Part shown: positions 48,051 to 59,165 of the stretch, one piece after another | Layout: every line of letters begins with the position of its first letter | Position numbering within the stretch: position 1 is the first letter of the stretch | Notes under the pieces: model-generated | What the model saw: the letters and a program-made list of their open reading frames with translations, nothing else | The model's database searches: none | Told to the model about the DNA's origin: nothing | Made by a program: the position numbers and the translations under genes | From: Sambucus nigra | Lineage: Eukaryota > Streptophyta > Magnoliopsida > Dipsacales > Adoxaceae | Reading direction: 5' to 3' | Length of the DNA: 64,000 nucleotides | Assembly (NCBI GenBank): GCA_949130495.1 | Contig: OX422211.1 | Location: forward strand, 535,900,017 to 535,964,016

Positions 48051-50530
48051 ATGAACAAGAAATTTGAGAGATTAGGTAACATTTCTAGACCCTCATTCTT
48101 TGATGGAACCAACTTCCCTTACTGGAAAGTGAGGATGGTTTCTTTCATCTAAGGTACATTGGGAGACGATGTTTGGGATGCTATTGAAAATGGATACACT
48201 TTTCCTATTAAACCAGTCGTAGAAGGAAGTAATGTGAGGATTAGAAAACTGTTAAGTGAATACACTAAAGAAGAGAAACATACCTCTCTTAATAATAATA
48301 AAGGCAAAAATTATATATTCATGTCTATCAATGAACACGAATTCAAGAGGATATCTTTATGTTCTACCTTTAAAGAAGCATGGGACACTTTAGTGACTGC
48401 ACATAAAGGAGACACACGTGTTAAAGCTGCTAAAACCCAAATGTTAATCCAACAATACAACACTTTAGTCATGATTGAGACTGAGGCATTTGATGACTTA
48501 TATATTAGATTAACAGACATAGTGTCTAAGCTACATGCTAATGGAATAATTTATGATAGGAAGGAAATTGTTTCTAAAATTCTAAGGTCACTTACACAAA
48601 AAATTGATAATAAGCGCTATGCCATTGAGGAGATGGATGACCCGAATTTAACACCTGAACTCCTCAGTAGAAAGCTAAGAACAGTGGAATGGAAATGGAA
48701 TTGGAGTTTAAGAAATAGTTAACTTAGTCCTAAAAGAAACAGTCCAACTCTAATCTTGTCTTTTCCTCTAAGTTGACCAAACCTGAGTTCAATTTTCCTG
48801 ATATTGACTTAGATTCTGATGAGGACTATAATTTAAACAATTTGGATAATCACATTGCCTTAATGTCTAAGCAGTTTAAGAAAATTTTGAAATTTCGAAA
48901 TAAAGTTGAAAATTGACAAGGCAAACCTACTTATTCAAAGTTCTATAATAATAGGCCTCATGAGAAAAGATAGGACAAACACCAGACTGATAACCAAAAT
49001 AAATCTGGAAAAGACCTAAAAAATATTGAGTGTTTTAGATGTGGGAAATTAGGACATATGGCTAATGATTGTAGAGTCAATTTGAATAAGAATAACAGAA
49101 ATAATAGGGCTAATTTGTGCAAGACCTGGGATGATTTAAGCGAATCAGAAACTGATGAGCCTGAGTCATCTAATTCTTTTGACCCTTATATGTCATTCTT
49201 TGCCAAAATTATTTACACTAATGAGCCTATGACTAGTACTAAATCTGATAGTAGTATCTCTAATCATGTTATGCTGAATAATACTGTTCCTAATGGATTA
49301 TGTACCTTGTTACTTGAGAATGCTACTAATAGTTCTAATGATGTGTGCGTGAGTCAAAGGGAACGTTCTATTGATGATGTAGACGTGTGTGTGAGTCCTA
49401 AAAATGAATCGCTAGGGGACACTACACACTGTACACTTAGTGACTCTGACAATGAGGACATCCCGGACATTCACACACTATACATGAAAACCCTCAAGAA
49501 GAGTACTAAACTTGAAAAAGTAGTCAAGGACCTTACCCAAAAAATAGAAGTCCTAAGTCAAATGGTCAAACAGAATGTTGAAGAGCACACCTTTCAATGT
49601 CTAGATCTTGAGAATGAGACTAAGACTTTTATTCAAAAAATCAAGGAATTATCTGAATCAAATAAAATTCTGAAAAAAGAAATATAAAGGGACGTTGTTA
49701 GAATTAGAACAAACCAAAGAAAAAACATCATAGTCTTAAAAAATTTACTAAATTTGAAAATAACTCAAACTGTTTTAAAGACTTTGGTGCTGAAAGTAAA
49801 ACCAATTCTGATGACAGAACTGGAATAGGATTTTGCCCCAGTACTAACAAACAAACTAAAAATCTTGAAACTATTAAGTTTGTGTCCAGTGCTAAAAGAC
49901 CTATTGAAACTTGTCCATACTTTCAAACCTTGCAAAATGATTTTGATTTAAAATAATAAATGATAGACATTGGTGAGGCCAGTACTTCTCAGTCTAATGT
50001 TGAACATAAGGCTAAATACGTTTGTCCTCCCATAAGAAAATGTGATCCGTCTTTCCAACATGTTCCCTCTAGAAATAAATCTAGAGTCCAACCTTTAGGC
50101 AAATCCATGTTTAACAGCTTTCCTAAGGATAAGCCTCCTACGAGCCATCTTTATTACTCATATTGCGATGTCTATGGACATTCCGTTGATGGATGTTTTT
50201 CTAAACGTCTATATAAACCTATCTTTCGTTCACATGTCTATCATAACTTTAACTACTTTAGGAAAGGAAGAAATAACAATATTCTTCCTAGGTAACCAGA
50301 TAAGAACTTTAACTATAGTAATAGGAAGAAAAGATCTAGTACTAAAAGATCATCAACAAGAGAGAATCCTAGATTCATGACTAAACCAAATGCTCAGAGA
50401 TTTGAGCAAAACCAATATGCTCAAAAATCTTTTAAAGAAAAGGCTAATGCTCGCAAATTTTACCATATTCGAGATAATCAGCGCAAATGTTTAAAAACTA
50501 GAGAAATATGAATTAGAAAATATGAATTAA
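48051..50530 (+). pseudogene. Gag of the copia element
   Basis: From ATG 48051: LGNISRPSFFDGTNFPYWKV, then a stop at 48150, then the copia gag core LCSTFKEAWDTLVTAHKGD and IVSKILRSLTQKID (open 48159-48722). A CCHC knuckle CFRCGKLGHMANDC lies at 49031-49072, followed by an acidic and coiled-coil part (open 49058-49687). A second knuckle, near 50154-50196, has Tyr in place of its first Cys (YSYCDVYGHSVDGC). Several further stops lie between. Confidence 0.8.
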
Positions 50531-50544
50531 TACCCCAAATGAGA

Positions 50545-51366
50545 TGTAATATCATGATCAGTGCTTTAAAAGCTGAGCACACAGCATCTGGATGGTATTT
50601 AGATTCAGGATGTTCTAAACACATTACTGGGGATGATACCAAACTTTTAAATAAAACTAGCTTCACATGAGGTAAAGTTTTGTTTGGAGATGGGGTATCA
50701 ACCCAGATCATTGGTAAAGGGACTCTCCATGAAAAAGGGTTACCTAGTTTAGAAGATGTACTTCTAGTAAAAGGTCTAAAAGAAAATTTACTACTTAGTA
50801 TATCACAATTTTGCGACTCTAACCATACAGTCACATTTTTAAAAAATAATTACAAAATTTTAAATGAAAATGGTGACTGCATTATTACAGGCCTTCGTAC
50901 TCCAGATAACTGTTACATAATTAATCCAAGTAACAAGGTTTGTAACATTGCCAGAATGGATGACAATGAGATTTGGCATAGTAGGTTGGGTCACACAAAT
51001 TTTGATAGCCTTGGTAAATTGTGTTCTCAAGAAATAGTTAGAGGTCTTCCTAAGATAAAGCTTATATCAAACATTGTTTGTGGGCCTTGTCAAGAAGGAA
51101 AAATGGTTAAGTTTGCACATAGGAAAGTCAAGGATGTATTGACTACTAAACCTCTAGAACTTATCCATATGGACTTAATGGGTCCTGCTAGAATGGTTAG
51201 CCTATGTGTCAACAACTACATCTTAGTGATGGTCGATGATTTTACCGGTTTTACTTGGATAGCCTTCCTAAAACAAAAGTCCGACACCTTTTAAGAATTT
51301 TTAAAAATTCTCCTACGTATTGAGAACGAAAAGGATAGTCAAGTAAATCGTATCCGTAGTGATCGA
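50545..51366 (+). pseudogene. Protease and N-terminal integrase of the copia element
   Basis: SGWYLDSGCSKHITGD is the copia protease active site (Asp-Ser-Gly; about 50588). A TGA lies at about 50668. The frame is then open at 50680-51294: SLEDVLLVKGLKENLL, IWHSRLGHTNFDSL (gag-pre-integrase His of the HHCC finger), CGPCQEGK (its Cys pair), LELIHMDLMGP (first catalytic Asp) and VMVDDFTGFTWIAFLK. A stop at 51292 is followed by RIENEKD and IRSDRGG (second catalytic Asp) at about 51366, where the foreign fragment begins. Confidence 0.85.
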
Positions 51367-51368
51367 GG

Positions 51369-52449
51369 TGGAGGTGGGTGTGCTCACACGACTAGAAAAA
51401 GCTACAAACTTCTCACCACTAGTCTCATCACCCTCACCTTCACTACTATCACTAAGTGTGGCGGGCATAGCTACTTTCTTTCCTTTCTTTCTAAGCCACG
51501 TAGGACACTCAAACGATTTATGTCCATTACCCCCACATTCAAAACAAGTGATGTTCTCAAAAACTTCCTCACACTCCTCATCAGAGTCATTCCTCTCATC
51601 ACTTTCTTTGCCCTTTCCTTTCCTTTTATTTTTCTCAAAAAAATTCTTTTTATTGGAAGAATTATTTCTTTTCATGTTGAGAAATTTTTTAAAGTTTTTC
51701 GCAAACAAGGCCATATTATCAAAATCAACATCTTCCTCAGAATCAGACTCACAAACTTTTTCTTTCTTTTTCTTAAAATGAGTCTTTAAAGCAATACCAT
51801 TATCCTTAGCCTTAATGGTTTTAGGAAACATGTCAATCTCATAGGTTTGAAGATCTCCTACAAGTTCTTCCAACTTAAGTGATTTCAGATTTCCCAAAGA
51901 GTTCAAAACAGTGACTTTAGGAATAAAGCGTTTTGGAAGAGATCTCAAAATCTTTTTAACGACACGCGTGTTATCAATCACCTCACCCAAATTAAAACAT
52001 GTGTTAACAATGTCCGACAATCGTGCATAAAAATTATCAAAGCATTCGGACTCAGACATGGTGATAGTCTCAAATTGGGTGGCCAGATTTTGTAACTTAG
52101 ACTCTTTAACAGCGTTCGTACCCTCATGTGTCAGTTTCAAAACATCCCAAGCCTCCTTAGACGTGGAGCACGTCATGATTCGGCGATACTCATCAGAAGT
52201 GATAGCACCAGAAATAGCACTCAGACCACGGGAGTTAAAATTGGACAACTTATAATCATCCTCAGTCCAGGCTGACACGGGTTTAAGAGAGGTGATGTTA
52301 TTAACAGTGACCGTGGGAGGAGTCCAACCATTTTCGCAAAGCAACCAAACCCGCTCGTCAATAGATTTTAAAATCGATTTCATACGAGCTTTCCAATAGG
52401 CATAATTAGACCCAACAAAAATAGGCATCTGGTTATATAAGTGCTCCAT
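51369..52449 (-). CDS. Copia-type gag, open and apparently undamaged over its preserved length
   Basis: About 360 codons without a stop: MEHLYNQMPIFVGSNYAYW, SIDERVWLLCENGWTPP, EYRRIMTCSTSKEAWDVL, KILRSLPKRFIPKVTVLN, a Lys/Glu-rich stretch, and a CCHC knuckle CFECGGNGHKSFEC at 51546-51505. It would bind RNA and form particles. The frame runs on into host sequence to 51313, so the natural C-terminus is lost. It is the closest relative here of the split gag at 45514-46024 and 57935-58600, but belongs to an element with a different LTR. It is less decayed than everything around it. Confidence 0.75.
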
Positions 52450-52565
52450 AGAAAAAAAATGCGAATTTTCACAAAACTGATTTTTAAAAAAAAAATCAAT
52501 ATCACACGATTTTGCGGAAAATAGGAATACGCAATAAATTAGCGTAACCTGCTCTGATACCAATT

Positions 52566-53655
52566 TGAAAAGCCAAGAATTACAGTGTGATAATTAATTA
52601 ACTTCGCAACTTTCTAATATAGCACACTTATTTAATTTCAGCCCCTAAACATGCATCTAAGGTGCGTGTGTCATCCCATAAATAAATAAAGCATGTGACA
52701 CAAAAATATGCTGAGACACAGAATTCAGGAAAAAACCCCTTTCGGGTAAAACCTTTATTTCACTATGAATATACAAGCCGCAACTTACAATTACATAGAG
52801 AAATCTGCAATGGATCAACGCGCAGCCAACCCACAAAGACACGCAGTCTTCAACTCAGCAAGAGAATGCACGCAGCACCCTCCAAGGACTCGCAGCCCAA
52901 ACAACGCAGGAAGAACCGCAGCTCTCCTCAATGACACGCAGCCACAACACTTTGTAGAGACTCCTTCAGCAATGACACGCAGCCCTCGGTTGCAAAGATC
53001 TCTCCACAAAGATGAACAACAACAAAGTTTGTGTTCTAGGGTTCCAAAAGATTCACAAAAGTAATTGGGATTTTTGTGTGTGAATCAAAAAGATGTTTGG
53101 CACATAAAAAAGATGAAGACTTAGAGTATTTAGGACTCTGAAAATCGTGTATGTAAGTCTTAGAAAACAACTCCCCGAAGTTGCCATTAAATAAGAAAAC
53201 TTTGTTCCTAAAAAATCTCTAACAGATCTGGCCGATTTTATCCCAGTCGGATCGGTCCGGCTTGGAGGCGGATCGGTCCGATTTGACCGGATCGGTTCTT
53301 TTATTAAGAGGCGGATCGGTCCGGATGAGGTCGGATCGGTTCGGTTATATCTGCTTCATCGGTTTGCATTCGATCCGGGGTCTACTGGACCTTGAGCAAG
53401 GCGGATCGGTCCGGTCCGGTTTTTCCAGAAAAATAAAATCCTCTTAAAAGCCTCATTTTGCTTGAAAAAACGTACTTCTTATTTTTATAAGAAACATTTT
53501 ATAAAAATTTCCCAATACTAAATATGAACTTTAAGGAACGTAAAAACAAAATTTTACCAAGTTCATTCTCGCAGAGGCTATGATGTTGAAGACACTTTGA
53601 TATTCGGATCCGTTGTTGTAGATGCGATCTTGAGTTTCTTCAACGGTGTAACGGC
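52566..53655 (-). repeat. 5' LTR of the inner fragment
   Basis: The inner edge TGAAAAGCCAAGAATTACAG (on +, from 52566) is fixed by the primer site. The outer edge is uncertain. A TATA-like CTTATTTAATGG (minus, near 53192) is preceded in U3 by seven or so GGATCGGTCCG-type motifs (53225-53430). Repeated CACGCAGC motifs occur downstream (52818-52990). Confidence 0.6.
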
Positions 53656-53669
53656 GTACGACATATAAA

Positions 53670-54878
53670 TTGATAATGGACAAAAATGTCCTTACAAAAC
53701 CTAACCTAAAATATTTTAAAACCTGTGGCAGTATTTGCTATGTCTGTAAGGATAGAGAAAATTTGTCCAAATTCGAAACCAGAGGTGATAAAGTCATCTT
53801 CTTAGGTTACTCTCCCAATAGTAGAGCCTATCATGTCTATAATCTTCGTACCAAAACCCTCATGGAATCCATTAATGTGATTGTTAGTGACAATAATATT
53901 GAGAGTAAACCCACAGGACCAACTACCGTGGATGAGTCTGAAAATATTCTAACTTGTGACTCTCCAGAGATAGATGATCATTTACCACCTGAGACCCCTG
54001 AGGTGCCTAAGTGGGTTTCTAAAGATCATTCTTTAGATAGTGTGGTTGCTAACCTTAAAGAGCTTATTCGTACAAGATCCCAGCTACATAATTTTGCTCA
54101 TTATGCATGCTTTATGTCTCTAATAGAACCAAAGAACGTAAATGAAGCCCTAAGTGACTCCTTGTGGGTAAGTGCTATGCAGGAGGAACTTCTTCAATTT
54201 ATCGCTTATGACGTATGGTATCTTGTTCCCAGGACAAAAAATAAAAATGTTATTGGTACACGTTGGGTTTTTAAAAATAAAATAGATGAGACTGGGATAA
54301 TCATTAGAAATAAGGCTAAATCAGTTGCCCAAATCTATTCTCCAATTGAAGGAATAGATTTTGAGGAAACATTTGCACCAGTAACTCGCCTTGAGTCTGT
54401 TCGCTTACTCTTAACAATAGCTTGTCATTTTCAATTCACTATCTATCAAATGGATGTAAAATCTGCATTCCTTAATGGTATTTTAATTGAGAAACTCTAT
54501 GTAGAACATCCCAAAGGGTTCATTGACCCTCACCATTCGAATCACGTCTTTCGATTGAAAAAGGCCTTATATGGTCTAAAACAATCACCTCGTGCTTGGT
54601 ATGATCGATTGTCTATGTTTTTATTAAATAACGGCTTTAGGAGAGGTGGTAATGATCTAACTCTATTTGTCAAACATTTGGACAAAGCTGTAGTTATAGC
54701 CCAAGTCTACGTAGATATAATCTTTGTATCTACATCCTTAATCGAAGTTGAAAATTTCTCCAAAGTTATGCGTGGAGAATTTCAACTATCTCTTATGGGG
54801 GACTTACAATTCTTTCTAGCACTTCAGGTAAAACAAAATTCTGAAGGATTATTCATCTCGCAATCCAAATATGCTTAA
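53670..54878 (+). pseudogene. C-terminal integrase and reverse transcriptase of the copia element
   Basis: Open for 402 codons. It begins in the integrase tail (KPNLKYFKTCGSICYV, FLGYSPNSRAYHVYN), then RT: WVSAMQEELLQF, NVIGTRWVFKNKIDETG, EGIDFEETFAPVTRLESVR, YQMDVKSAFLNG, KKALYGLKQSPRAWYDRL. The catalytic YVDD box reads YVDIIF at about 54710-54727, missing one Asp, so polymerase activity is lost. The normal KARLVAQGY segment is KAKSVAQIY here. Confidence 0.85.
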
Positions 54879-54930
54879 GAGATTTTTAAGAAGTTCGGCC
54901 TAGGAAAATGCAAAAGATGCTAGGACACCC

Positions 54931-55624
54931 ATGAGTACTTCGGTAAAAATGTCTAAAGACGAACATGGGAAATCTATTGATTCCACTCTTTATCGTAGCA
55001 TGATAGGAAGCTTACTATACCAAACTGACTCACGCCTTGACATTATGTATGCTATTTGTGTATGCGCTAGATATCAGAATGCACCCAAAGAGAGTCATTT
55101 TTTGTGTGTTAACTCTTAACTTAGGTCTTTGGTACACAAATGACACATCCTTTTATGTAATTGGTTACACCGATGCTGATTGGGCTGGGTGTTCCGATGA
55201 CAGTAAGAGTACGTCAGGAGCCTGTTATTACATAGGAAATAATTTGTTACGATGGTCTAGTAAGAAACAAAATTGTACATCGCTATCCACCGCAGAATCA
55301 GAATATATTACAGCAGGAAGTTGTTGTTCGCAATTACTTTCGATAAAACAGTTGTTAAAATATTATGGCATAATTAAAGATAATTTGTATATCTATTGTG
55401 ATAATCAAAGTGCAATTAATATTTCCAAAAATCCTCTGCAACACTCTCGCACAAAACACATTAAGATTCGATATCACTTTATTCATGAATTAGTAGAATC
55501 TAAGGAATTAAAAATTATGTATTTGCCCACATATCTTCAATTAGTTGATTTGTTCACAAAGCCTCTAGATAATTTAAGATTTGAATCTCTTCGTAAATCT
55601 ATTGGCATGATATATCTTGAATAA
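54931..55624 (+). pseudogene. RNase H of the copia element
   Basis: Two overlapping frames: 54931-55119 (LYRSMIGSLLYQTDSRLDIMY) and 55037-55624 (GYTDADWAGCSDDSKSTSGA, LSTAESEYI, YIYCDNQSAINISKNP, RTKHIKIRYHFIHE). All four RNase H blocks with their acidic residues are present; the connection between frames is a frameshift near 55100. TAA at 55622 is followed by about 370 bases of leader to the polypurine tract. Confidence 0.85.
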
Positions 55625-55995
55625 ATATTTGATGTGACTCATTGATCTTTATGCATTATATTTCTCCTTATTTGCTTACGAATATTTGTGCCTACCCTTT
55701 GTCCATTTGAGACAAAATGGGGGAGAAATTTGAGTCCACTTGGACATTTTTTTATTCACTTCAACTAAAATACTTGATCGTAGTTATCTTATTTTCAGGA
55801 AATCATTACCTCATTCATATCAGAATATTGTTAGGATATTGGTCTGTATTTAGTTGAGTAATGTAATTTTTCTTTTCTAGGATATGGGGTAGATGGAATT
55901 ATTGTATAAGAATAGGATTTTCTATATTCTTTGTATCCCTACGAGTCCTCGATGACTCAAAGGAGATTTTATCTCATATTTACAAAGGGGGAGAT

Positions 55996-56722
55996 TGAAG
56001 CACCCTATATTTTTTACTCACTTGAGTCTATACTATATTGGCGCTTATCTAGTCTGGAAATAGTGGTAAAATTAGAATCATATCCTTTGCTATCAAAGAG
56101 CCTCAGACACTACTTCAAATTATCCTCTAAAGGTCTCAAAGTTAGTATCCTAACACTGCACATAGGCTTGCATATTTTATGTTGCATTTATATCATTTTA
56201 GGTGTGTGAGTGTTAATTCCCATCAAAATAATTTTCTAATATTTTTTGGGATTTTTTAAACATTTAAAATTAAAGTTTTAAAATGTTTTGGGTGGATTTA
56301 TAATATCTTTCAATTCCTAAAAACTTGGTTGGGTAGAAACCAAAATCGGTAAGAAAATGTGGGGTGACAACTGGGATTTTTATAAACCAAAAACACGCGT
56401 TTTAGGTGTGATCTCAGCCTTACTCGTGTCTGTATTATACCGGCTAAGATTGTGTTTCTTCTTACTCACATAACTGAGAAACCTTATCAACCGTTGGATT
56501 AAAATCATCGATGGTCTACATGTTGCCTGACTCAATCCAAGTCTTACCACTTTGGAGCAATCATAATGCGATGCATTTACAACCATTAGATTTACACTCC
56601 ATTTGTTAGATTTAATCCAAGCCGTTGATTTGGTTAATTGTTCCAGAACCTTCCATCGTCTTGTATAAATAGAGACGCTTGGGTATACGATTACAATCTT
56701 TTGGTGAGTTTGAGTTTGAGAA

Positions 56723-56761
<39 letters not shown>

Positions 56762-57317
56762 TACCGAACGCAACCAAACTCTTGAAAAAATTTCTCAGTA
56801 AAATGCTCTTGAGAGTTTGAGAGTAATCTTTGTTCGAATATCATTTCCTCTTTGGTTTTAAATCTCTTTACCAACCAGTCGCTTGGTTTGATCTTGTTTT
56901 CTGTTTCATAGAAAATGTGGATCTGATTTCTTTTGTGATATAAATCACCTAGATCTACTTAGTTTGATTTATTTTTCAAGAAATCATTATTTGTTGGTAT
57001 TTTTGTACTCAAATGTTTACTTTAAATGTTTTACCAACAAATATCTTTTATGTTTCAAGTTTTGAGAAAAAGACACTTCAAAACATTTAAAGATCTTGAG
57101 ATGTTTACACTTCTTTGTTCATATTTCACATTTTGGGAAATAGATTTGTAAATGAATAAAAAATAAGTGTATAGGATCTTGGCTCTTTGCAATAGCAAGA
57201 TTGTCACTCGATATATCATAAAAAAGATAAGTCTAGTTTTCAATAAACTGTGACTCAGAATCTTGCATATCCTTATAGATGAAATCTGTAATTTGTAGGA
57301 CTATTTATCTGTCTAAG

Positions 57318-57352
<35 letters not shown>

Positions 57353-57934
57353 TCATGCATGTGTTAGGCACAATACCACAATACATGTTTCACACTACAA
57401 CACTAAAATAGTGTTGGTTTAGAGATTTCTGACCTTAGAGTCAACGTAAAGCTAAAAGGAGGAGGAGGTACAAAGCTGCAGAACAACTAGGACAAATTCA
57501 GAGCCTTCAGACATGTCGGATTTACCTAATGGATCTGGTATAAATTCTTGAATTTGTATAGGTCTGGTTGTGTGCTTAGTTTGTTAATAGTTTGTAACGT
57601 TATAACTCGTTTTTAGTGGATTTTGTTTTTGAGGTGTAGACACCTCCGTGGATATTTTCCCAATTGGATGGGGTTTTACCACGTTAAAATAAATGTGTAC
57701 TTGCATGTTTAATCTTCATATCATCCCTTCTGATTGTGTGCTGATTTAGATTCTATTAGTTTTGTTTTTCAAAACTTGGTCATATATAACTGAAATATCT
57801 AGTTCATAACAATGTTCATACACATCTTGTGTTGGTAATTTGTTTTATAAAAAAGAGTTTCTCAAACAAACTGTTCGGGGCCATTTAAACTGCTTTAAAC
57901 CTATTAAACATCTTAAGTGGCCTTATTTTTTTCA
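55996..57934 (+). repeat. 3' LTR of the copia element
   Basis: A copy of 46025-47975. TATAAATAG lies at about 56665, (GA)n at 56726-56757, and (GT)n at 57321-57352, longer than in the 5' LTR. It is followed by the CGCTC duplication. Confidence 0.9.
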
Positions 57935-59165
57935 CGCTCCCTACCTTTTTTATTCCTAAGGTTACTGTGCTTAATTCGTTAGGGGTATTAAATACTCTTA
58001 GGTTAGTAAAACTTGTTAAAGATCTTCAAACGTATGAGATAGATAAGTTTCCAAAAACCATTAAACCTAAGAAAATAGGGATTGGCTTGAAAACTCATAC
58101 TAAGAAAAAGAAGAAAGAAAAGGTTTTCGATTTAGAGTCTGAGTTTGATTTTGAGTGGATGATGTATCTTTTTGTAAAAAAAAATAAAAAAATTTCTCAA
58201 ATTTTTCAAAGAAAAGTTTTTGGAGAAAAATAAAAATAAGAATGAAGGCGATAAGGTTTGTGAGAAAGAAGAGATAAGATGCTATGAGTGCAAGGGCAAA
58301 GGGCACAAGGTACAAAAGTGTCCCACTAGGCTTAAGAGACGATGCTAGAAAGTTATAAATAAGGCCACTTTTAGCGATAGTGACGTCGGGTCAGTTGATT
58401 CAGGGGGAGAATCACCACATGAACTGTGCATTGCGTTCATGGCTAGTCATGTTAGCACTTCTAGTTTATCCCACGCTGATTAGGACATATCTAAACGTGA
58501 AAGCTTGGATGACATTTCAATTCATTCTGGAGAGAGTGAGAATGAGAATTTGAGTGAGGGAGAAAGTGGTATCCAAATAGAGTTTAGTGATTTTTACACT
58601 TAGAATTTGAAAACGAAAAAGCTTAACAAAGAATTGTCTCTTAGGGTGTTAGAATTGGAGAAGGAGGTGAAGGTTTTGAAAGAGTGTGAGGCGTTAGTGA
58701 GCCAACTAGAGAAGGTGAAAGTTTCTTTGTGTGAGCAGTTGATTGTTTTAGTTAGGTAAACGATCGATTTGACCAACAATGTGGCTAGTCTAACGAAAGA
58801 TCTTCCATCCTCATTGGAGACTCGTGAGAAACCTGAAGCCCGTGTATCCCAACTCGAGATTGATCTTGAATGTGTCCAAGAGGTCAAGAGGACACATCTA
58901 AGAAGGTTGGAAAGATGCTCCTCGGTCCCGCATTAGGTAATGTTGGGAGGGAAGGAATATGTTATAACGATGCATCCACTTTTAGAGTCGCAGTCAACCC
59001 GGTTCCTAAGTTTGTGATGGATCCTTATGACCCTCAACCTAATCCACTAAGGAGACCAAACCTACCTAGGAGATCTTATCCTAGACATTTTTAGAAAGGT
59101 GGACCCAAGGCCATTTATGTTTGTATACATTGCAAATAAAGAGGTCACCTTAGAGAATTATGTTT
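57935..59165 (+). pseudogene. Gag, C-terminal half, of the gag-only element
   Basis: Resumes with FIPKVTVLNSLGVLNTLRL and LVKDLQTYEIDKFPKTIKP, exactly where the 45514-46024 half stopped. A CCHC knuckle CYECKGKGHKVQKC lies at 58280-58321. Then comes an acidic, coiled-coil-like part (about 58500-58880) and a second knuckle at 59122-59163 of the form C-x2-C-x4-H-x4-C with an in-frame stop. Many stops. No pol sequence follows. Confidence 0.75.

Larger units (their letters stand above)
51367..53655 (-). mobile_element. Truncated copia-type fragment (gag plus 5' LTR) inside the copia integrase
   Basis: On the minus strand: LTR (about 53655-52566), tRNA-iMet primer site (rc of GCTCTGATACCA, 52550-52561), and gag from ATG 52449 to about 51369. 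The part after gag is missing, no second LTR is present and no target duplication was found. On resuming at about 53670 the host element lacks roughly 100 codons of integrase, so the event removed host sequence. Confidence 0.7.
46025..57934 (+). mobile_element. Full-length Ty1/copia retrotransposon
   Basis: LTRs 46025-47975 and 55996-57934 (1951 and 1939 bases; TGAAGCACCC...TTTTTCA), target duplication CGCTC at 46020-46024 and 57935-57939, primer site TGGTATCAGAGC at 47978-47989, polypurine tract ACAAAGGGGGAGA at 55983-55995. Domain order gag, protease, integrase, RT, RNase H is that of copia. All genes carry stops or frameshifts. By eye the LTRs differ at about one base in ten to twelve over their first 200 bases, so the insertion is old. 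Its integrase is interrupted by a foreign fragment (51367-53655). Confidence 0.9.

Noticed and set aside
51359..51789. Hydrophobic + strand frames of 140 and 89 codons
   Set aside because: Antisense to the Lys/Glu-rich part of the intact minus-strand gag, which turns into Phe/Leu/Ser.
52765..53064. 99-codon + frame rich in Arg, Gln, Pro
   Set aside because: It lies in the LTR leader with CACGCAGC repeats; no family match.
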